Notes: generated by a model from the sequence alone, not told the origin. A stretch of 64,000 nt of DNA from Cryptomeria japonica (GCF_030272615.1 NC_081414.1:766678153-766742152), one strand, 5' to 3'; counted from the stretch's first letter, positions 1 to 13,009 are shown. Numbers and translations: made by a program.

Positions 1-1170
1 TATCTTGCTGTAAGTGTAAAGGTGATCCTTGGAGGAGAAGAGATATTTTTTTAAAAGACATCTTTCCCCAAGAGGAGTTGTCTTAGACAAATATAACATC
101 TTCTAGAACAAAGAAAAGAAGAGAAAAAGATTGCAATCCTGCCTCCTATTCCTAGGTGAAAGGGATTCTCGATGAGGGATGAATCATGTTTATCCCTTAG
201 AGGGATGGGTGAATTTATCATAGATGTACATTACCAAGTGTGAAAGAGGTTTCAGTCAAGGACTTACACCTCTTGTATAAGAGATAATCCTTGAGCCAAC
301 AACCAACAACTGTGCACAAGGAATGACATCAAGTAATATAGCTCACACCATCCACAAAATAGGGCAAATTAGATCCCTAGAGAAAGAGAGAGAGAGAGAG
401 ATCATGTCCCCCCAAGTGTAGGGACAATGAGAAGAACTTACACAATCTTCTAGAGATAAATTAACATAATGCACAATGTACTTGCATGCAAGAAAAGACA
501 TTAGTATATGTAAAATACACATCTCAAGAAGTGGTAATCTTTGAAAGGAAGAAAAAGGGTATTGGATATTCCCCAAGGAAGATTAAGTATATAGAAATGA
601 TAATCATATATGAAATACAACCCCTAAAGGAAATAGTGATACATGAGATAGAGAGAAAGGGATAGGAGTGAAAAATCCTTGCCCCAAGTAAGAAGAAAAA
701 GGGGAAAATGGGGTATTCATTTTCCAATAGTGTTTATTTTCAAATGATATGCCTTCCTAATGGAACAAATTCTCCAAAAGAAGGATTATGCAAGTCTTGA
801 GAGATCATTCCATGCAAGGAGGCATATCGTGCTTGAGAATAATCACAACCATAGAAAAGATACATTTTCCAAGATAATAAAAGAAAGAGAAGAGGTGCAC
901 TATCCATTCAAGAAGCGTCTCTTCAGCAAAGAAACCCAAGAACAATTATATGCTTACATAGGAATGATTCTTATGTTAGAAAAGAGACCTAATAATGAAT
1001 AATGCACAAGGACAAAGACAAGTGGATAGAAAGAAGAAGGAAAATGGACTTCATGTTGATGCCCTAAAGTATGTAAAATTGAAACAATACCACCACAAAT
1101 GATAAAGAGCTCCCGTTAAATGGGCTAATTATGCCATAGGGTGAAGGGAAACATGAAAGAAAAAGAAGTG

Positions 1171-1665
1171 CTAAGGCTCTATGTTTTTGCCAAGAAATAC
1201 AACTAGATCTGTTGTGAGACAAATTTGTACAAGATCATATTGCAGTTGAAATTTTTTCTTAAATGCATAATATTTTCCAAGAGAATGTGAATATAAATCT
1301 TGAAAAATGCAGTATTCAATACCTTCCACTTGCTTAAGATTTTTGTTTTTATTTTGACGAGGTAAGGAAATGGTCTTATCATATTTCAATCTCCAATAGA
1401 TTCGTGTAGCTAATCTATCAGGATGGTAAATATCATCTTGACATAAAGGAAAGGGTTTGCTAGGAGAAGAAGGTTTGTTATCCACAGTTCTAATTTTCCC
1501 ACTATCTATGCCATCTTGAATAGATTTTTGAAAACCAGGGCAATCATCAGTATTGTGATCATGGGTTTGATGAAATGAACAAAAAGAGAGATGAAAGCTA
1601 TACAAGAGAACTCTCATACAATTATGTGAGGAACAAAACCCCATGTGAGGAAAAAGTCCCCCCAT
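1171..1665 (-). pseudogene. Gypsy-type gag zinc-knuckle remnant (copy 1)
   Basis: The translation contains a C-x2-H-x4-H-x4-C motif (CSFHQTHDHNTDDC) followed by a helix-like KSIQDGIDSGKI segment. The better preserved gag at 56.2-56.6 kb has the same arrangement (CQFHRQPGHDTEKC, then KIQDLIDNNTI). Such C-H-H-C knuckles are typical of gag in the Tat/Ogre-like branch of plant Ty3/Gypsy elements. The rest of the ORF has no domain I recognise, and the frame is closed on both sides. It probably belongs to the decayed element whose 3' LTR (second-copy context) is at 15,021-16,113. Best read as a non-functional scrap; the homologous scrap is at 18,443-18,973. Confidence 0.5.
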
Positions 1666-2278
1666 ATGAGAGAAGAAGAGAAGCTAGGATGCCCCCCCTC
1701 AATGTAGAATCTGCAGCAATGATAGAAGCTCGATGATGTATGAAGAAACTGCTCCATGAATGTCAAACAACATTCCTCCCCTTAGGATGAAACAAAACCA
1801 AAGGTGTATCCATGAAGTCTCCCCAATCATGAAGGGAAGATGTATGAAAAGAACTCATGATGAATGGAATTTCTAAAAACTTCTCAAGTGTCCCCATGTC
1901 GATGTAGAAAGATACCCCCTACAAAGGTGGTAAACTACTCCACATTTCTGAAAAAGGAACTCCAAGATCTAGTGGAGGTGAAAGTAGAACAAGTCTCAAC
2001 GACTCACATGTGTCCTATAAACATAAAGAGACCTCCTCCAACTGTTGTACATAAGTATCCACAATCATATCAACCTAAAAAGAATGATCATGTAGAGAAT
2101 GAACAAGAGGGTCAGAGTGTTCCCTCGCAACAATCGAAGAAGGATCATCTTCATCAAAGAAAAGATGAGTATCATCAATGATGTCTCCCAAATATTCAAT
2201 GTAGGATTCCACAAACAAACCTGTAATGTCTGTCAAGTACTCATCCCATGAACCTGAAGCTGGAAGACATGAGATATC

Positions 2279-3871
2279 CTACTGCATTGAATCACAAGAA
2301 GGAAAAATTATCACACTATCTGCATCATCAGGTGCAATAGGTGATGTGATATCAATAGGAGGAGATGAAACACAAGGCTCAAGAATAGGGTCACATGTGA
2401 GAATCCCCAAGTTCAAGTACCCAAAGTTCTCAAAATCTGAACCATCACAAAAAGTGTGATCATCATGTGAAGAATCATCATATGTGAAATCATTATCATC
2501 AAGAAAATATGAAAAGGAGTATAACCGAGATGCATGATCAACCACGCTAGTCGCAATGATAGCTCTAGTCTCGAAGTCTCTAATGAAAACTAACTCAGGT
2601 GTGAACTCCACAATTCTCTTTGTTGCACCATGTGTGATTTGATAGATAGAAAGGAGATTGTTTGTCAAAGGGGGTACACAGAACACATCTTTGAAGGAGT
2701 TATCCCCAATGGAAATAGATCCTTTCCCAATCACATCCATGTATGCATGATTGCCCATCAAAATCTGTGGCATGGTACAAGGCTCAAATGTAGAGAACAT
2801 AGACTGTGAAGATGCCATATGATAAGAAGCCCCTAAATCTAGAAGCCATCTCCCTGAATCATGACTTGTAGTAGCACAAAGAGATTTTCCTTTTCTTTCC
2901 CCAAAAGAGTGAGTCTATCCTCTTGTTGAGGCCATGAATTCTTTCCCTTTCCCTTTTGATTAGAAGGAAATAGAAGTTGATGAATCATCCTTCTTTTAGA
3001 CATCAGGCAAAACAATGTTATGCTTTTTGAGGATGTGTGTGAGCTCATCAATCTTCTTAGAATGGCAATGACGCTCCTCATGACCAAAATTTTCACAATA
3101 GGCACAAGTAGGTCTCTCCCTTTTTGGTGAATTGTCCCTCTTGGAAGAGGATGAATCTCCTTGTTGTGGAGAAGGTGATGCTTTGTCCTTAGGCTTTTAT
3201 TTCCATTTCTTCTTGTTTGAGTTGTCCTTTCCTTGATTTCCTTTGTTCCCTTGATTTGCCACTAATGCTTGAGACTTATAAGTCTTAAGAATGCCCATGC
3301 TTATCAACTTAGTTTGTTCCATCATCAATGCTTTAGGCATTGTGTAGCTTGAACCCATTGTCATCTTATGGGTTTGGAAACTAGAAACAAATGCTGCATA
3401 TTCTTGTGGAAGTTTGCCCCTCAAATTGAAGATCAATTGAGTATCCTTCTTCTGAATACCACAATATTTGAGTTGTGTCCTCAAATCTCTTGCCTTAGTG
3501 ACATTATCTTATATAGTATCAAAGATCTTTGGATCTAACATGGTGAGATCACTATCAATTTGATATCCCCTAATCTCATCAACTTGACCATACAAGTCTT
3601 GAAACTTTTGCCAAGCATCCTTGATTAGAGTATATTTCTCAATATGAAAAATAAGATCCTTTGATACATACTTTCTTAAGGTACCAATTGCCATGATATT
3701 TTTAGTGAGCCAATCCAAGTGACCAACAGGATCAACCTTAGGATCAATAGGAGCAACAGTAGTTCCATCAATATAATGAGTTAGTCCTTTTTCCACAAGT
3801 TTACTCTATGCATCAATTTTCCAAGTAGCATAATTATGATAATTTAAGAGAGGAAACTTAGAAGAACCCAT
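2279..3871 (-). pseudogene. Copia gag-protease remnant (copy 1)
   Basis: Read on the minus strand from an ATG at 3,871 (MGSSKFPLLTYHNYATWK), the product resembles a Copia gag of the UBN2 type. A zinc knuckle C-x2-C-x4-H-x4-C (CAYCKNFGHEERHC) follows near 3,100, then a protease-like segment around 2,810-2,860, then a stretch typical of the gag-pre-integrase linker (VFCVPPLTNNLLSIYQITH). The catalytic triad reads D-L-G instead of D-S/T-G in both duplicates, so the loss predates the duplication. Stops interrupt the frame, including a private TAG near 3,810. No integrase follows; an acidic tail runs to 2,279. Non-functional fragment, family assignment fairly safe. Confidence 0.75.
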
Positions 3872-4049
3872 AGCAGCAAGAAGGAAGGAATACAAGAGCA
3901 CAAAAGCACAAGAGACACCCCCCCAAATTCAATCAATCAAAGTACCCCGGGCTCAAAATGATGATTTTGGCACTTTATATGTAGCGCATGTACAATAGGC
4001 CACTTGCAAACAATGGTAAGGTAGACTTATGATTTTGTTTTACAACTAC

Positions 4050-4440
4050 CCCAATAGGCTAAGAAATACAAAGAAGAAGACCAACAAGATAGATCTATGC
4101 AATACAAGTGCCAAATTGGCCAAAAAGGACCATATGCTGAAAGTACAATTTCTACCCAAAATTATTGTAAACTGATAGCATATTATGAGAGTAGACAAAA
4201 AATTATGCACTTTCAAAAACCACGACACCTGAAAAGGAGTTCATATGAGCCCAAACGGAGTCCCGAAAGTTACAGAGCGAGGATTGGACATGTACAGTCA
4301 CCAAAAACTGAGATTTCTGAAAAATTTGTTCATCAAAATCAAAAAATAATGCCACCATGAGAAAGTACAATAATAATATTCTCATGAAGTTAGATTCTCG
4401 CACATGTGACACGAGGGGAATAGGGTGGCTGATAAATTAG
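4050..4440. other. Non-coding sequence upstream of Copia gag remnant
   Basis: About 400 bases lying 5' of the minus-strand gag and present in both duplicates. I see no primer-binding site, LTR terminus or credible coding frame; the short ORFs here look like chance frames. It may be leader or LTR of the Copia element. Confidence 0.35.
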
Positions 4441-4907
4441 CCATGCTGGGCATGTTGGTTATTCCAAATGCATGAGGTACCTCTTGGTGCCCATGCCATG
4501 ATTTCAAATGACTTGTACATTAATGATGTGTAATCCCAAGGTTACTTTTTTAGTATTTTTTATTCTTTCCCTTGCCTTTCCAAGTTGGTTAAGACAACGA
4601 GATTATATTTTTGTGAGTACCCACCAAAGTTTTTTTTAGATATGTCACTTTCAATCTGTGGCCTTTGGGTCTACAAAGATGGGAGGAGATTTGAATTAGA
4701 TTAAAGTTCTACATAAGTGTTTAGAGTTAAAAAAGAATGATGGTTGTGCGACAAGGTTATCTAGGGAGATCTGGACTCGTATGTGGAGCTCACATGTCTG
4801 GTTATGACCCCAAAATCTCTACTACCATTGTTCAAGCCTAGAACATCGACACTGTGAAGCTGGGAAGTGTTACTTTTGAGGTTACTAAATAAATAATTGT
4901 AGATATT

Positions 4908-5117
4908 AATGGGTTGACTCTAGATGGTGTCACCTTCCCTAAAAAACCTAAGGGAAATTACAACGACATTGAATATTTTTTTCAGCTTGGTGAAGGGGTC
5001 TCTGCATTGCAAAGTGGCTACAATCATGAAGATCTCCCAGGTATATGGAAGGAGGCTGACCTACTCTTAACGCAATACTTCACCCTCAATGGCAGGAAGA
5101 GGAGATTTCACCTTTAG
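4908..5117 (+). pseudogene. Unassigned ORF remnant (copy 1)
   Basis: A short plus-strand frame reading GLTLDGVTFPKKPKGNYNDI and then a tract ending NGRKRRFHL. Its counterpart in copy 2 (about 22,180-22,390) has substitutions and an extra stop. The composition is protein-like and the frame can be followed beyond its stop for some codons, so it looks like old coding sequence rather than chance. I do not recognise the family. It lies just upstream of the coiled-coil ORF and may have been part of the same decayed gene or element. Confidence 0.35.
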
Positions 5118-5330
5118 CTCTTCCCTACACTAAACCATCTATGGCATGGGTAAGGATGAACTTCCCTTACTGGGTTTTGTCTTCCCTAACTTAATCTATT
5201 TCTAGGGCTATTTATAAAGGAAACCCTCCTACACCAATTTCTTATCTGTAGGTTGTATTATTTTCACTTAGATCAAAAGCCCTAGCGTGGGGTCCCTTCT
5301 GGTGAAATTGGGTCCACTTTTGATCTCAAT

Positions 5331-6277
5331 TTGTATGTTGACCCCTTTGTGACCCTGTCCAACTCTTTTGAAGTGTCCCACTCGGGCCCTAAATTGCCCA
5401 CCAGAAAAAATACTACCTGCATGGCCAAATTTAGGGCCATTGTTGCTTCTAAAAATGACCTTATTAAGGAACCCCCATTTGAGGAGCATAAGGAGGTGGG
5501 AATTGTTGAGGATTTGGAGTTTGATTCCATTTTCTCTGAGGAATTTGACTCCTCTAAAACCATAGGTTCTGATTGGTTCCCTACCAAGAATGTTGTTGAT
5601 GATGCTAACCCTCCCTCCACCCCTACAAACCCTCCCCCACTAAGCCCTTGAGCTTTATCACTATCCTCACCAAACTCGTGAAGGATATCCATGATGATGT
5701 GCAAAGGTAGGATGACCTGCTCAAGTGGCTTTTTGGGTAGATGAATGTTGCTATTAGGAAGATTAATAGGTTGGAGGCACTTGCTAAAGATAAAGCAAAG
5801 GCTAATATCTGGGTTGAGGGAGCGGATGACAATAGAGTCTGGAAGGCGACCAATAATTTCATTGGTATTGCGGACAACTAGGACAAGATGAAAGGTAGAG
5901 TTGATGCCCTATATGCTAAAATGAAAATGATCATAACAAAAGATGAGCTGGAAGAAATTTGGTGTGCCCAGGAGGCCCTTAATTCTAAATTTGAGGTGGC
6001 TAATTCGGCCTATAAGAATGTGGACAATTCACACTACTTCTCTCTACAAGCTATTCAGAACATTAAGGTTGAACTAAACAGGAAAAGAGAGAAGAATAGC
6101 AAGCGGGTGGAGGCCATGATTGTTGGTATTGGTCCTTTTGAGTCTATGGTGAAAGCCACCTCAGATTTGGCTTTGGTTTCTTTTGGCTCTGGGTTTGAGT
6201 CTCCTAAAAAGGTGTCCTTTTCTGATAAAGTTTTAAGCTTATGCCATGATTGGAAAGATAAAAGTTCCCCCATGTAG
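5331..6277 (+). pseudogene. Coiled-coil ORF of unknown origin (copy 1)
   Basis: A plus-strand frame readable with a few stops from an N-terminal part (YVDPFVTLSNSFEV) through an acidic, proline-rich linker to a charged helical region between about 5,740 and 6,280 (LEALAKDK, MKGRVDALYAKMKM, ITKDELEEIWCAQEAL) that looks like a coiled coil. It ends HDWKDKSSPM followed by TAG. A stop at the codon following ADN near 5,880 corresponds to Trp in copy 2. Copy 2 in turn has a stop where this copy reads Gln (near 6,057). It could be the first ORF of a non-LTR element or a captured host gene; I see no RT or endonuclease beside it. Function unknown. Confidence 0.45.
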
Positions 6278-6587
6278 TTGGCCATCCCTTTGTGCCTTTC
6301 ATGGGTGGTTGTGCTAGTTTTTGTGTTCTCTTTGTTTTGTTCCTAGTTCTGTTCTTACCAGTCTTTTCATTTTTGTGCCGGTTCTCGGCTGTCCTTGCTA
6401 GTTTTTTTCTATGTTTTAGTGGAGGGTTTTTGACTAGTTGTGCACCCCTCATGCGCCCCATGTGTTTCTTTGTTGATTTGTAATGGTATGGGCCTATCCT
6501 ACTTTTAGTAGTCAAAACAATAATAATCTCACCTATCTTATTAATTTTTGTGTATAATGTAGGTTATTGATGCACCTATTACAACAA

Positions 6588-7060
6588 TTTAAAAAAATAT
6601 AGGAATAAATTATGTTGTACCAATGTCTTGGGGACCACTTGAGTCCATAAAGAGATTTCCTAAGTTTATAAACTTGGTCTTCATGGCCTATATTTTATAG
6701 CCTAAAGGATGCCTCCATATACAACTCTTCTTGTAAGAAACCATTTAGGAATTTTGATTTTACATCCATATAATATATTTCCCACTTATTTTGAGTTGTT
6801 ATTTCTAGTGTTGTTTTCATAGTGTGTAGGAGGGCTATGAGACAAAATGTCTCATTGAAGGCTACCCTAGGTTGTTGTGACTACCCTTCAACTACTAGCC
6901 TTACCTTCTGTCTTTGCACATCATCATTTGAATTAAATTTGGTCTTGTAAACCCACTTCACTCCTATCACATCTTTTCCTTGTGGAAGACTCATTAAACC
7001 CCATGTTTGATTCTTTTGTATAGTATATATTTCGTCATCCATTGCATTTACCCATTTTTA
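6588..7060 (-). pseudogene. Copia reverse transcriptase remnant (copy 1)
   Basis: On the minus strand, conceptual translation from about 7,060 downward gives the N-terminal half of a Copia (RVT_2) reverse transcriptase: AMDDEIYTIQKNQTW, then LPQGKDVIGVKWVYKTKFN, later YYMDVKSKFLNGFLQEELY and EDQVYKLRKSLYGLK. The catalytic-Asp region MDVK(S)xFLNG is visible. The YVDD half is absent, because the sequence ends in an A-rich tract near 6,588. Several stops are present. A degenerate linker lies upstream (about 7,300-7,500). It is separated from the Copia gag by plus-strand material, so I cannot show they were one element. Confidence 0.75.
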
Positions 7061-7519
7061 ACTTTAAGTGAATTTTCAAAATGAATTGGATTGTGTACAT
7101 GTGAATATAAACAAAAAGAGAATTTATACATGCACTATTTTCACCTTCATTTTCACTCTTTATCACACAATAATATTTATACACAATGGAAGCTGATAAA
7201 TATCCATATAATTGTATCCAAATTTAAGTAGGATCTATATCTTCTATAATCAAAGAAGACATGTACTGTCTCCTATTGATGATTATTTCTTAGAGGATAA
7301 TTAGGGTTCATTATACTTTAGACCCTCTTTCAATTGAGAATACAAATTCCCAAAATTTACATCTAAAGACTCGAAGGAGCCTTGAGCTTCATTAGCTACT
7401 TCTAAATCTTGTCCAACTACTTCTTCTAGCATATGCCTTGATGATGATTGGGGCCTATTAGAATTCACCGTGCATAGACAAATTGAATGTAAGATTGAAC
7501 CTTCTCATCATGATGTCTT

Positions 7520-10200
7520 GACACCCAATAAGGATTAGGGGTTCCAACCTTGTCAATTGCCTACATCAACCCTTCAACCCCTCCATTGTCTAGTGCCTCT
7601 ATGTCTTCTTCTTATGAGTGGTCAAAATGATCTCCTTAGTTTGATCAACACACATGAGGGATTCTACTCCTGTTGTTAGGTCCCATCTATCCTTACCATA
7701 TTTTAATATACACAAATCAAAATCTCTTAGATTGGACATCCCTCAGGTAAGGTATGCATTTTGTTCCTTATGCTATAATCCTAAGCTAACTTGCTTTGTT
7801 GGCTACCCTTTTGAATATTCATCTTTAGTTTCCTCATACTATTCATCAAATTAATATTCAACATTATATACGTCCTCTCTATACTAAAATTATTATTATT
7901 TAATTACACTTAAAAAACACTCTAGTAAATCTAGCATTTTCTTAATATTCTATCTACAAGGGTGTCAACAAAATAGACGATAGATTACTCATAGTCTCTT
8001 TCCCTTTCAAGATAACTATTTTTTTTTTCAAACTTATCATCACACCATGCTTTATTACTTTTCCTCCAGTAGCCCTTGGAGGAGAAATCCCACTATTTGA
8101 TGATGTTTGAACATCTTTATCATTATCAAGCATAGGATGTTGAAGTTGTTCAAATGCGAAAGTACATTTCTTACCTATACTTCTAGGTTTCCTCCTACAA
8201 GTTTCTCCAATCGATTTCTTATTTTCATTAGCCTTTTATAACGATCATCTCTCTTCCATTTCATAGCTTTCAATTATAACTATATTCTTTTACAATACAA
8301 TCACAATCCTTTATAGAAAAAAATGGAAAAACAATAAGGAAACTGGATTTATTAATCACCATTCTTTAGTAGAGCTATTTAGGTTACTCACAAATGATAA
8401 AATATATTTTGAATCTATTTTCCTTGAGAGAATCACCAACTTATTGATAGTTTTTTGCATGTTAACTCCTAGCTCTAAGGTTTTTATCAAACTTTGAATA
8501 TTGTGAACAAAGTATTGCACTTGGAAGATACCTCTATTTTATTCAATGACTAAGAAAGGCTAACAAGAAAGCTTATTTTAGGCCCTTGTATAAGTTGAGC
8601 CCTATCATGATTCAGAGGGTGATCCAACATATACTTTGAAGGATAAATAAATCAAGGATTGAAGTCAATTCCCATAATATGACTTTTTTCTATAAGTATG
8701 GTTGCTATATTTTATTGATAACTACCTTTTTCAATTTCCAAATCTATTCAAGCAACTAAAGATAGGTTTTGACCACTAACTCATTGAGATATTTATATGA
8801 AAATATCTTAAGAAATATCATTAGCATGGTAAAATGTATTATAAAATAATCCTCTAATATTTAATAGTCACAATATTTTGATAGGCTTAACAAAATTTCA
8901 TAGTAGTGGGCTACACACAATGGTTGGGAAAATGAAACTAGAAATATATAAAGGGTTATTATTATAGTTTTTTAATCCTTTGATGAATGGTAATGGTTGG
9001 ATTTCAAAGTTGACGAGTGCCCAATCTTGTAACAAAGTCAAATGCAAAGGACACACTACTAGGAATTTGAACACTATCTCCCAAATGATTTTATTGCACT
9101 TGATTCTATCTTGTGGAGCTTAAACCCTCAAATAACAGTCTTTCACAATAATATACCTCTACTTAATAATCCTAAATTAGTTTAAGAATTTCACATGTAA
9201 AGTCTACAATAATTTTTTCTTTGGCATAATATTACTCAAAAATAAAATAATTTTATAGCATTTCTTGAACTTTAACTAACTTAAATTAACATAAAGAATA
9301 ATAAATATGAATTCAAGAACTCCTTCAATTCTATTGAACTCTTAAATAATAAAGGAGATAAAATACATTGAAAGAAGAAAAATAATGTCATATTATTTAT
9401 TTTTTAATAGATATTTACATTAATTTTACAAAATTTAGACCAAATGAAATATCTTAGTTAAATTTATTTAAATAGGTTACAATATAATTTTGAACCCAAC
9501 CTAGTTCTCTATTGATGTCAAAAAATGTATCCCTCTATAATGAATATCATGTGAAATATCAAAATCTATCACATAGAACTAGAATTATGATATGAAAAGT
9601 GTGTCTCAAAGAATGTGTATGGAGAAAACATATTATTGCCATGACAACCCCTATCCCCTGACCTAAAATTTTTTGACAAGATTCAAGAACATACCAGGTT
9701 CTTAGAAAATTGATCCCCATAAATCCAAAAGTTTTCTGTCAACTGCCAACGGCAGCCTGCTGGTGCGGATGGTAAAGGATTTGAAAGAGGACAAGTTTCA
9801 GTCTACGTTGCCAATTTGGTTTAATTTACATAGAAATGTAATTCTGAGAGTCCCATAAACGTAATTGAGGTTATTGTGTGAATTTATATTTGGATCTAAT
9901 TTTCAAGACAAGGAATAAGGAAAAAAGATAAGAAAAAATAATAGAATTAATTAGAAGAAGCAATAGAATTAGTTGGCAGACCAGGTGACATAAAATGTAG
10001 GAGTAAATGAGGTTGCTTTCAAGACAGAGTAGAGGCTTGAATTAAGTGAGTAAGACTTTATTTTGACCAGTCTGGACTGAATGGATGTGAACCTGCCCAC
10101 TAACAAAAATATGAGCAGCAGTTGGTACACCAACACAGATTTAGGTACAGGGATTTGTGAGAGAAGAAGCTTGTGTTTAATGGGCTCATGGTTTACTTGG
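7520..10200. other. AT-rich stretch without recognisable genes (copy 1)
   Basis: About 2.7 kb of AT-rich DNA with scattered stops in all frames. Short ORFs here (for example near 7,654-7,854) have no protein signature and probably reflect the reverse side of decayed Copia sequence. The final part (about 9,650-10,253) matches the region directly upstream of the laccase in copy 2, so it is an orphan copy of the distal laccase 5' flank. Confidence 0.6.
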
Positions 10201-10253
10201 TTGTCACTCTACAAATAAGATAATGAGTACAATGCCAAGCCCTGCCTTATCTC

Positions 10254-10727
10254 GCTAAAATCTCTTAACTCAAAATATTTTTCCATTTCATTTAGCCAAT
10301 TCTCAGCCCCTTCACCAATCTGCCTCCCATCGAACTTAGGAGGGGTGATTTTCTTTAAATCCCTGGAGAGTTCCAATATGTTATTTTCCTTCCCATTACC
10401 CATCACATTTCCTTGATTGCTACCAGGGTTTCCATTCTCGGTACCACTTCTATTCTCATAGTCATTCTGCCTTTCCCTAAGGTCCTGCAGTGATTGTTCC
10501 AGGAAGTTGATTTTATCTCTTTGTTCGGTTAGAAGGTCGATTATAGCTTGGACCCCATCTCCGTTATTCCCTAGGTTGTGTCGAACCTCTTCATGATCTT
10601 CCTCATGGTTCCCTTCATGGTTTTCCTCATGGTTTTCCTCATGGTTTTCCTCCCTTTGACTCCTAGTACGTCTCCCATTACCCCTTCCTCTTCCTCTTCC
10701 TCTTCCTCTTCCTCTTCCTCTTGCCAT
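10254..10727 (-). pseudogene. Ty3/Gypsy gag, truncated by duplication junction
   Basis: A minus-strand ORF starting at ATG 10,727. It begins with an Arg-Gly repeat (MARGRGRGRGRGRG), then an acidic NHEE-rich repeat, a coiled-coil segment (INFLEQSLQDLRERQNDY) and the start of the retrotransposon gag domain (ITPPKFDG, then ENWLNEMEKYFELRDFSE). At 10,253/10,254 the frame leaves gag and runs for 13 chimeric codons into unrelated duplicated DNA before a stop. The 3' rest of gag and all of pol should lie left of the window, before the first duplication unit, if the simple tandem-duplication model is right. The primer-binding site and LTR are directly upstream. Confidence 0.85.
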
Positions 10728-10858
10728 TCTAGGTTTTACCTGAAAGTTAAATTAGGTAGTTAGTTTTTTTTGTAGAATAAAATTTAATTTCTATTATTGT
10801 AAAACATTCCCTTAGTTGAATAAATTGAAGTGAGCACAAGGCCTAGATTTGAACCTTT

Positions 10859-10870
10859 GCTCTGATACCA
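10859..10870 (-). other. Primer-binding site (initiator tRNA-Met type)
   Basis: On the minus strand the sequence reads TGGTATCAGAGC, the usual plant retrotransposon site complementary to the 3' end of initiator tRNA-Met. It lies two bases inside the LTR end (..TTACA) and about 130 bases before the gag start, as expected. Confidence 0.9.
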
Positions 10871-10974
10871 CATGTAATAACCCACCATAATTCATCCAAC
10901 AAAATTTGAGTATATATATATATATTTTTTTTCCTATTTTTTTTTTTTCCCTTTATTATGTTTTATTCAATTGC

Positions 10975-11140
10975 ATACTCTGGGCATCCGTCCAAATAGG
11001 ATTGGGCATTCATCCATTCGGGATGAGCTTCTAACTATACGGGTTAGGCAGTTGTCCATACGGGACGTAAATTCCATCTATCCAATACGGGATAGGCATC
11101 TACCCATACGGGGTAGGCATCCATCCAAACGGGATAGGAG
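10975..11140. repeat. Short-period tandem array in LTR
   Basis: About six or seven degenerate copies of a roughly 22-25 base unit built around 'catccatacgggatagg'. It lies near the R/U5 side of the long LTR. Confidence 0.7.
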
Positions 11141-12812
11141 ATGCTCTGGCCAGAGACTTAGACTCATCGGGACCATTCGGGTCCTGAGCCACTCACTACG
11201 TACTACATTCTTCTAACAAGAATGCACCGAGGTCGCCGTCCTTAGGAGTAATAAGAAAATAATACAAGCTTGAATTCCGCCTCGGAATTTGGCTTAAAGC
11301 CTCGGGAAGTCAAGCGAGTCCATACGGGATTCCTTCCGAGTATGCATTGAATTAAGTTTGATTATCTTATCTTTCATTTAGGATTCTTACTCAACCAAGC
11401 CTAGACCCCACCCACGAACGCCTGAGTACGAGGGACAACTCCGTCCCAAGACTGCCTACATACCCGCTTCGGCACGGGATCAAGCCGTAAAGTATGTAGT
11501 TCTATTTTCTAATCTACGGTTTGATGTAAACTGATTTGTGGGTACGCAACCCTTTCTAGGGTCAGTGTCCCAGACAGTTTCTCTGCGGTTGCTACCCACG
11601 AAGGTAGCACTTAAGCGAAGGCTCAAGATGGCCTATTGCTTGTGGCCTAAACAAAATAATTAGAACCTAATACTTATCATGAGCATCACCCAATTGCAAA
11701 TCACCAATATCCCTTCGAGGTGAATAAATAAATAAAGTAAATTTCACGAGAGCTTTTAACTTGACCATCCCTAAGAAGGGTTTACTATGGTTTATCTCAA
11801 CGGATGTGAAATTCATTTAAAAGTTATCTTATTAAATTATCGATCCAAGAGGGATTACCCGCCCCTTGGATTTTTAACTTCCAAATGTCCCTTATTACTC
11901 CCCAATGATTTATAGGGACGATGCCACAGACGTCGTTAATGCAGCTTTATTAGGCGTTAAGTGCAGTAGTTCAACACGACGACATTACTCGTAAGTGTGA
12001 CCCAGAGGCACCATATATACCGAACGCTGCTAGTTTTGGTTTTCCAACTTCCTTTATTTAGTTATCTAACTACGAATAACGAAAATGAAAGCGTAAATAA
12101 TTGAAGTAACTACTTGAAGTGTAATTTGCATAACAAATGAAACTTGCATAATAGTAATTGCATGAAAGATATAATTATCCTATAAATAATTCGCATGCTA
12201 TGAACCATTAACGGAAGCAATTAATCTATGATGTAAGATGACTTAACGAATCCAAAATAATGATTAAATCTAAGTATTTGTAATAAGGTAAGTTAATCTC
12301 TAAGGACCAATCAAGTGTCCCAACGATTCTTTTTAGAAGAATTAATCTTGCTACACATTAATCCCATTTTTAATTGAAAGTCAATATCCTTAAATTTACA
12401 CTAAGGAAAAAAAATCATCATTTCCTAAATGTCATTATTATCAACTTAAAAAAAATTAACTAAATGGTAATTAACTTAGATTATTATTTAAAAAAAAAAA
12501 AAAAAATTAAAACTTCAAATTTCGAAATACTAAAAAAAAATAAAAAAAATCAATTTTAAAACTTAATGGAAAAAGGCTTGCATTTTATTATGATAATAAA
12601 GGGGGTTGCGGGGTGGGACCACGGGTCCCATCACCCTTGCGGCCCTACATGCGCAGGTCCGCAGGAATGAGGGGATGCCGTGGGCCCCTCGTACCCTGCG
12701 ACGGTTTATTGAAACCGTCCATGCAAACAGCGACCAATGCACGTGGAAAGCCGTGCGTTACGGAGGCGTAAGAAGATTTTTCTAACGTTCGATGGGGTTT
12801 CTTGCTTTTGGG

Positions 12813-12816
<4 letters not shown>

Positions 12817-12846
<30 letters not shown>
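12817..12846. repeat. (AT)n microsatellite
   Basis: About fifteen uninterrupted AT units inside the 3.45 kb LTR. Confidence 0.9.
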
Positions 12847-12849
<3 letters not shown>

Positions 12850-13009
12850 ATAATATTATTATTATCATTTTTTTTATACAGGAGTATTATAATTATTTTT
12901 AATAAATTATTGAAGAGTACTCAGAGTAGGGTAATAATAGGTAATTAACAATGTTTGTAGATTAAATTTCAGGGATAAAATGAAGCAGTAACTAGGGGGA
13001 TTTTTCCAT

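Larger units (their letters stand above)
1..10253. repeat. Tandem duplication, copy 1 (left part off window)
   Basis: This block aligns colinearly with 17,273-27,515. The copies differ by scattered substitutions (about 1% in a 320-bp stretch I compared near 9.6 kb) and a few small indels, for example 21 bp near 5,620, about 21 bp near 8,755 and 12 bp near 9,550. Identity stops after position 10,253, where this copy enters a Gypsy gag while copy 2 continues into the laccase promoter. It contains only retrotransposon remnants and unassigned ORFs. The first 1,170 bases hold no recognisable gene; they match the 3' internal region of the LTR element whose LTR lies at 15,021-16,113. Confidence 0.95.

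Noticed and set aside
760-1002. 80-residue ORFs present in both duplicates (also 18,032-18,274)
   Set aside because: Open in both copies, but the sequence has no domain character and lies in the 3' internal region of element D; probably chance.
11280-11600. Possible RNA gene in the GC-richer part of the long LTR
   Set aside because: I searched for tRNA or rRNA signatures and saw none; the region is explained by the LTR.
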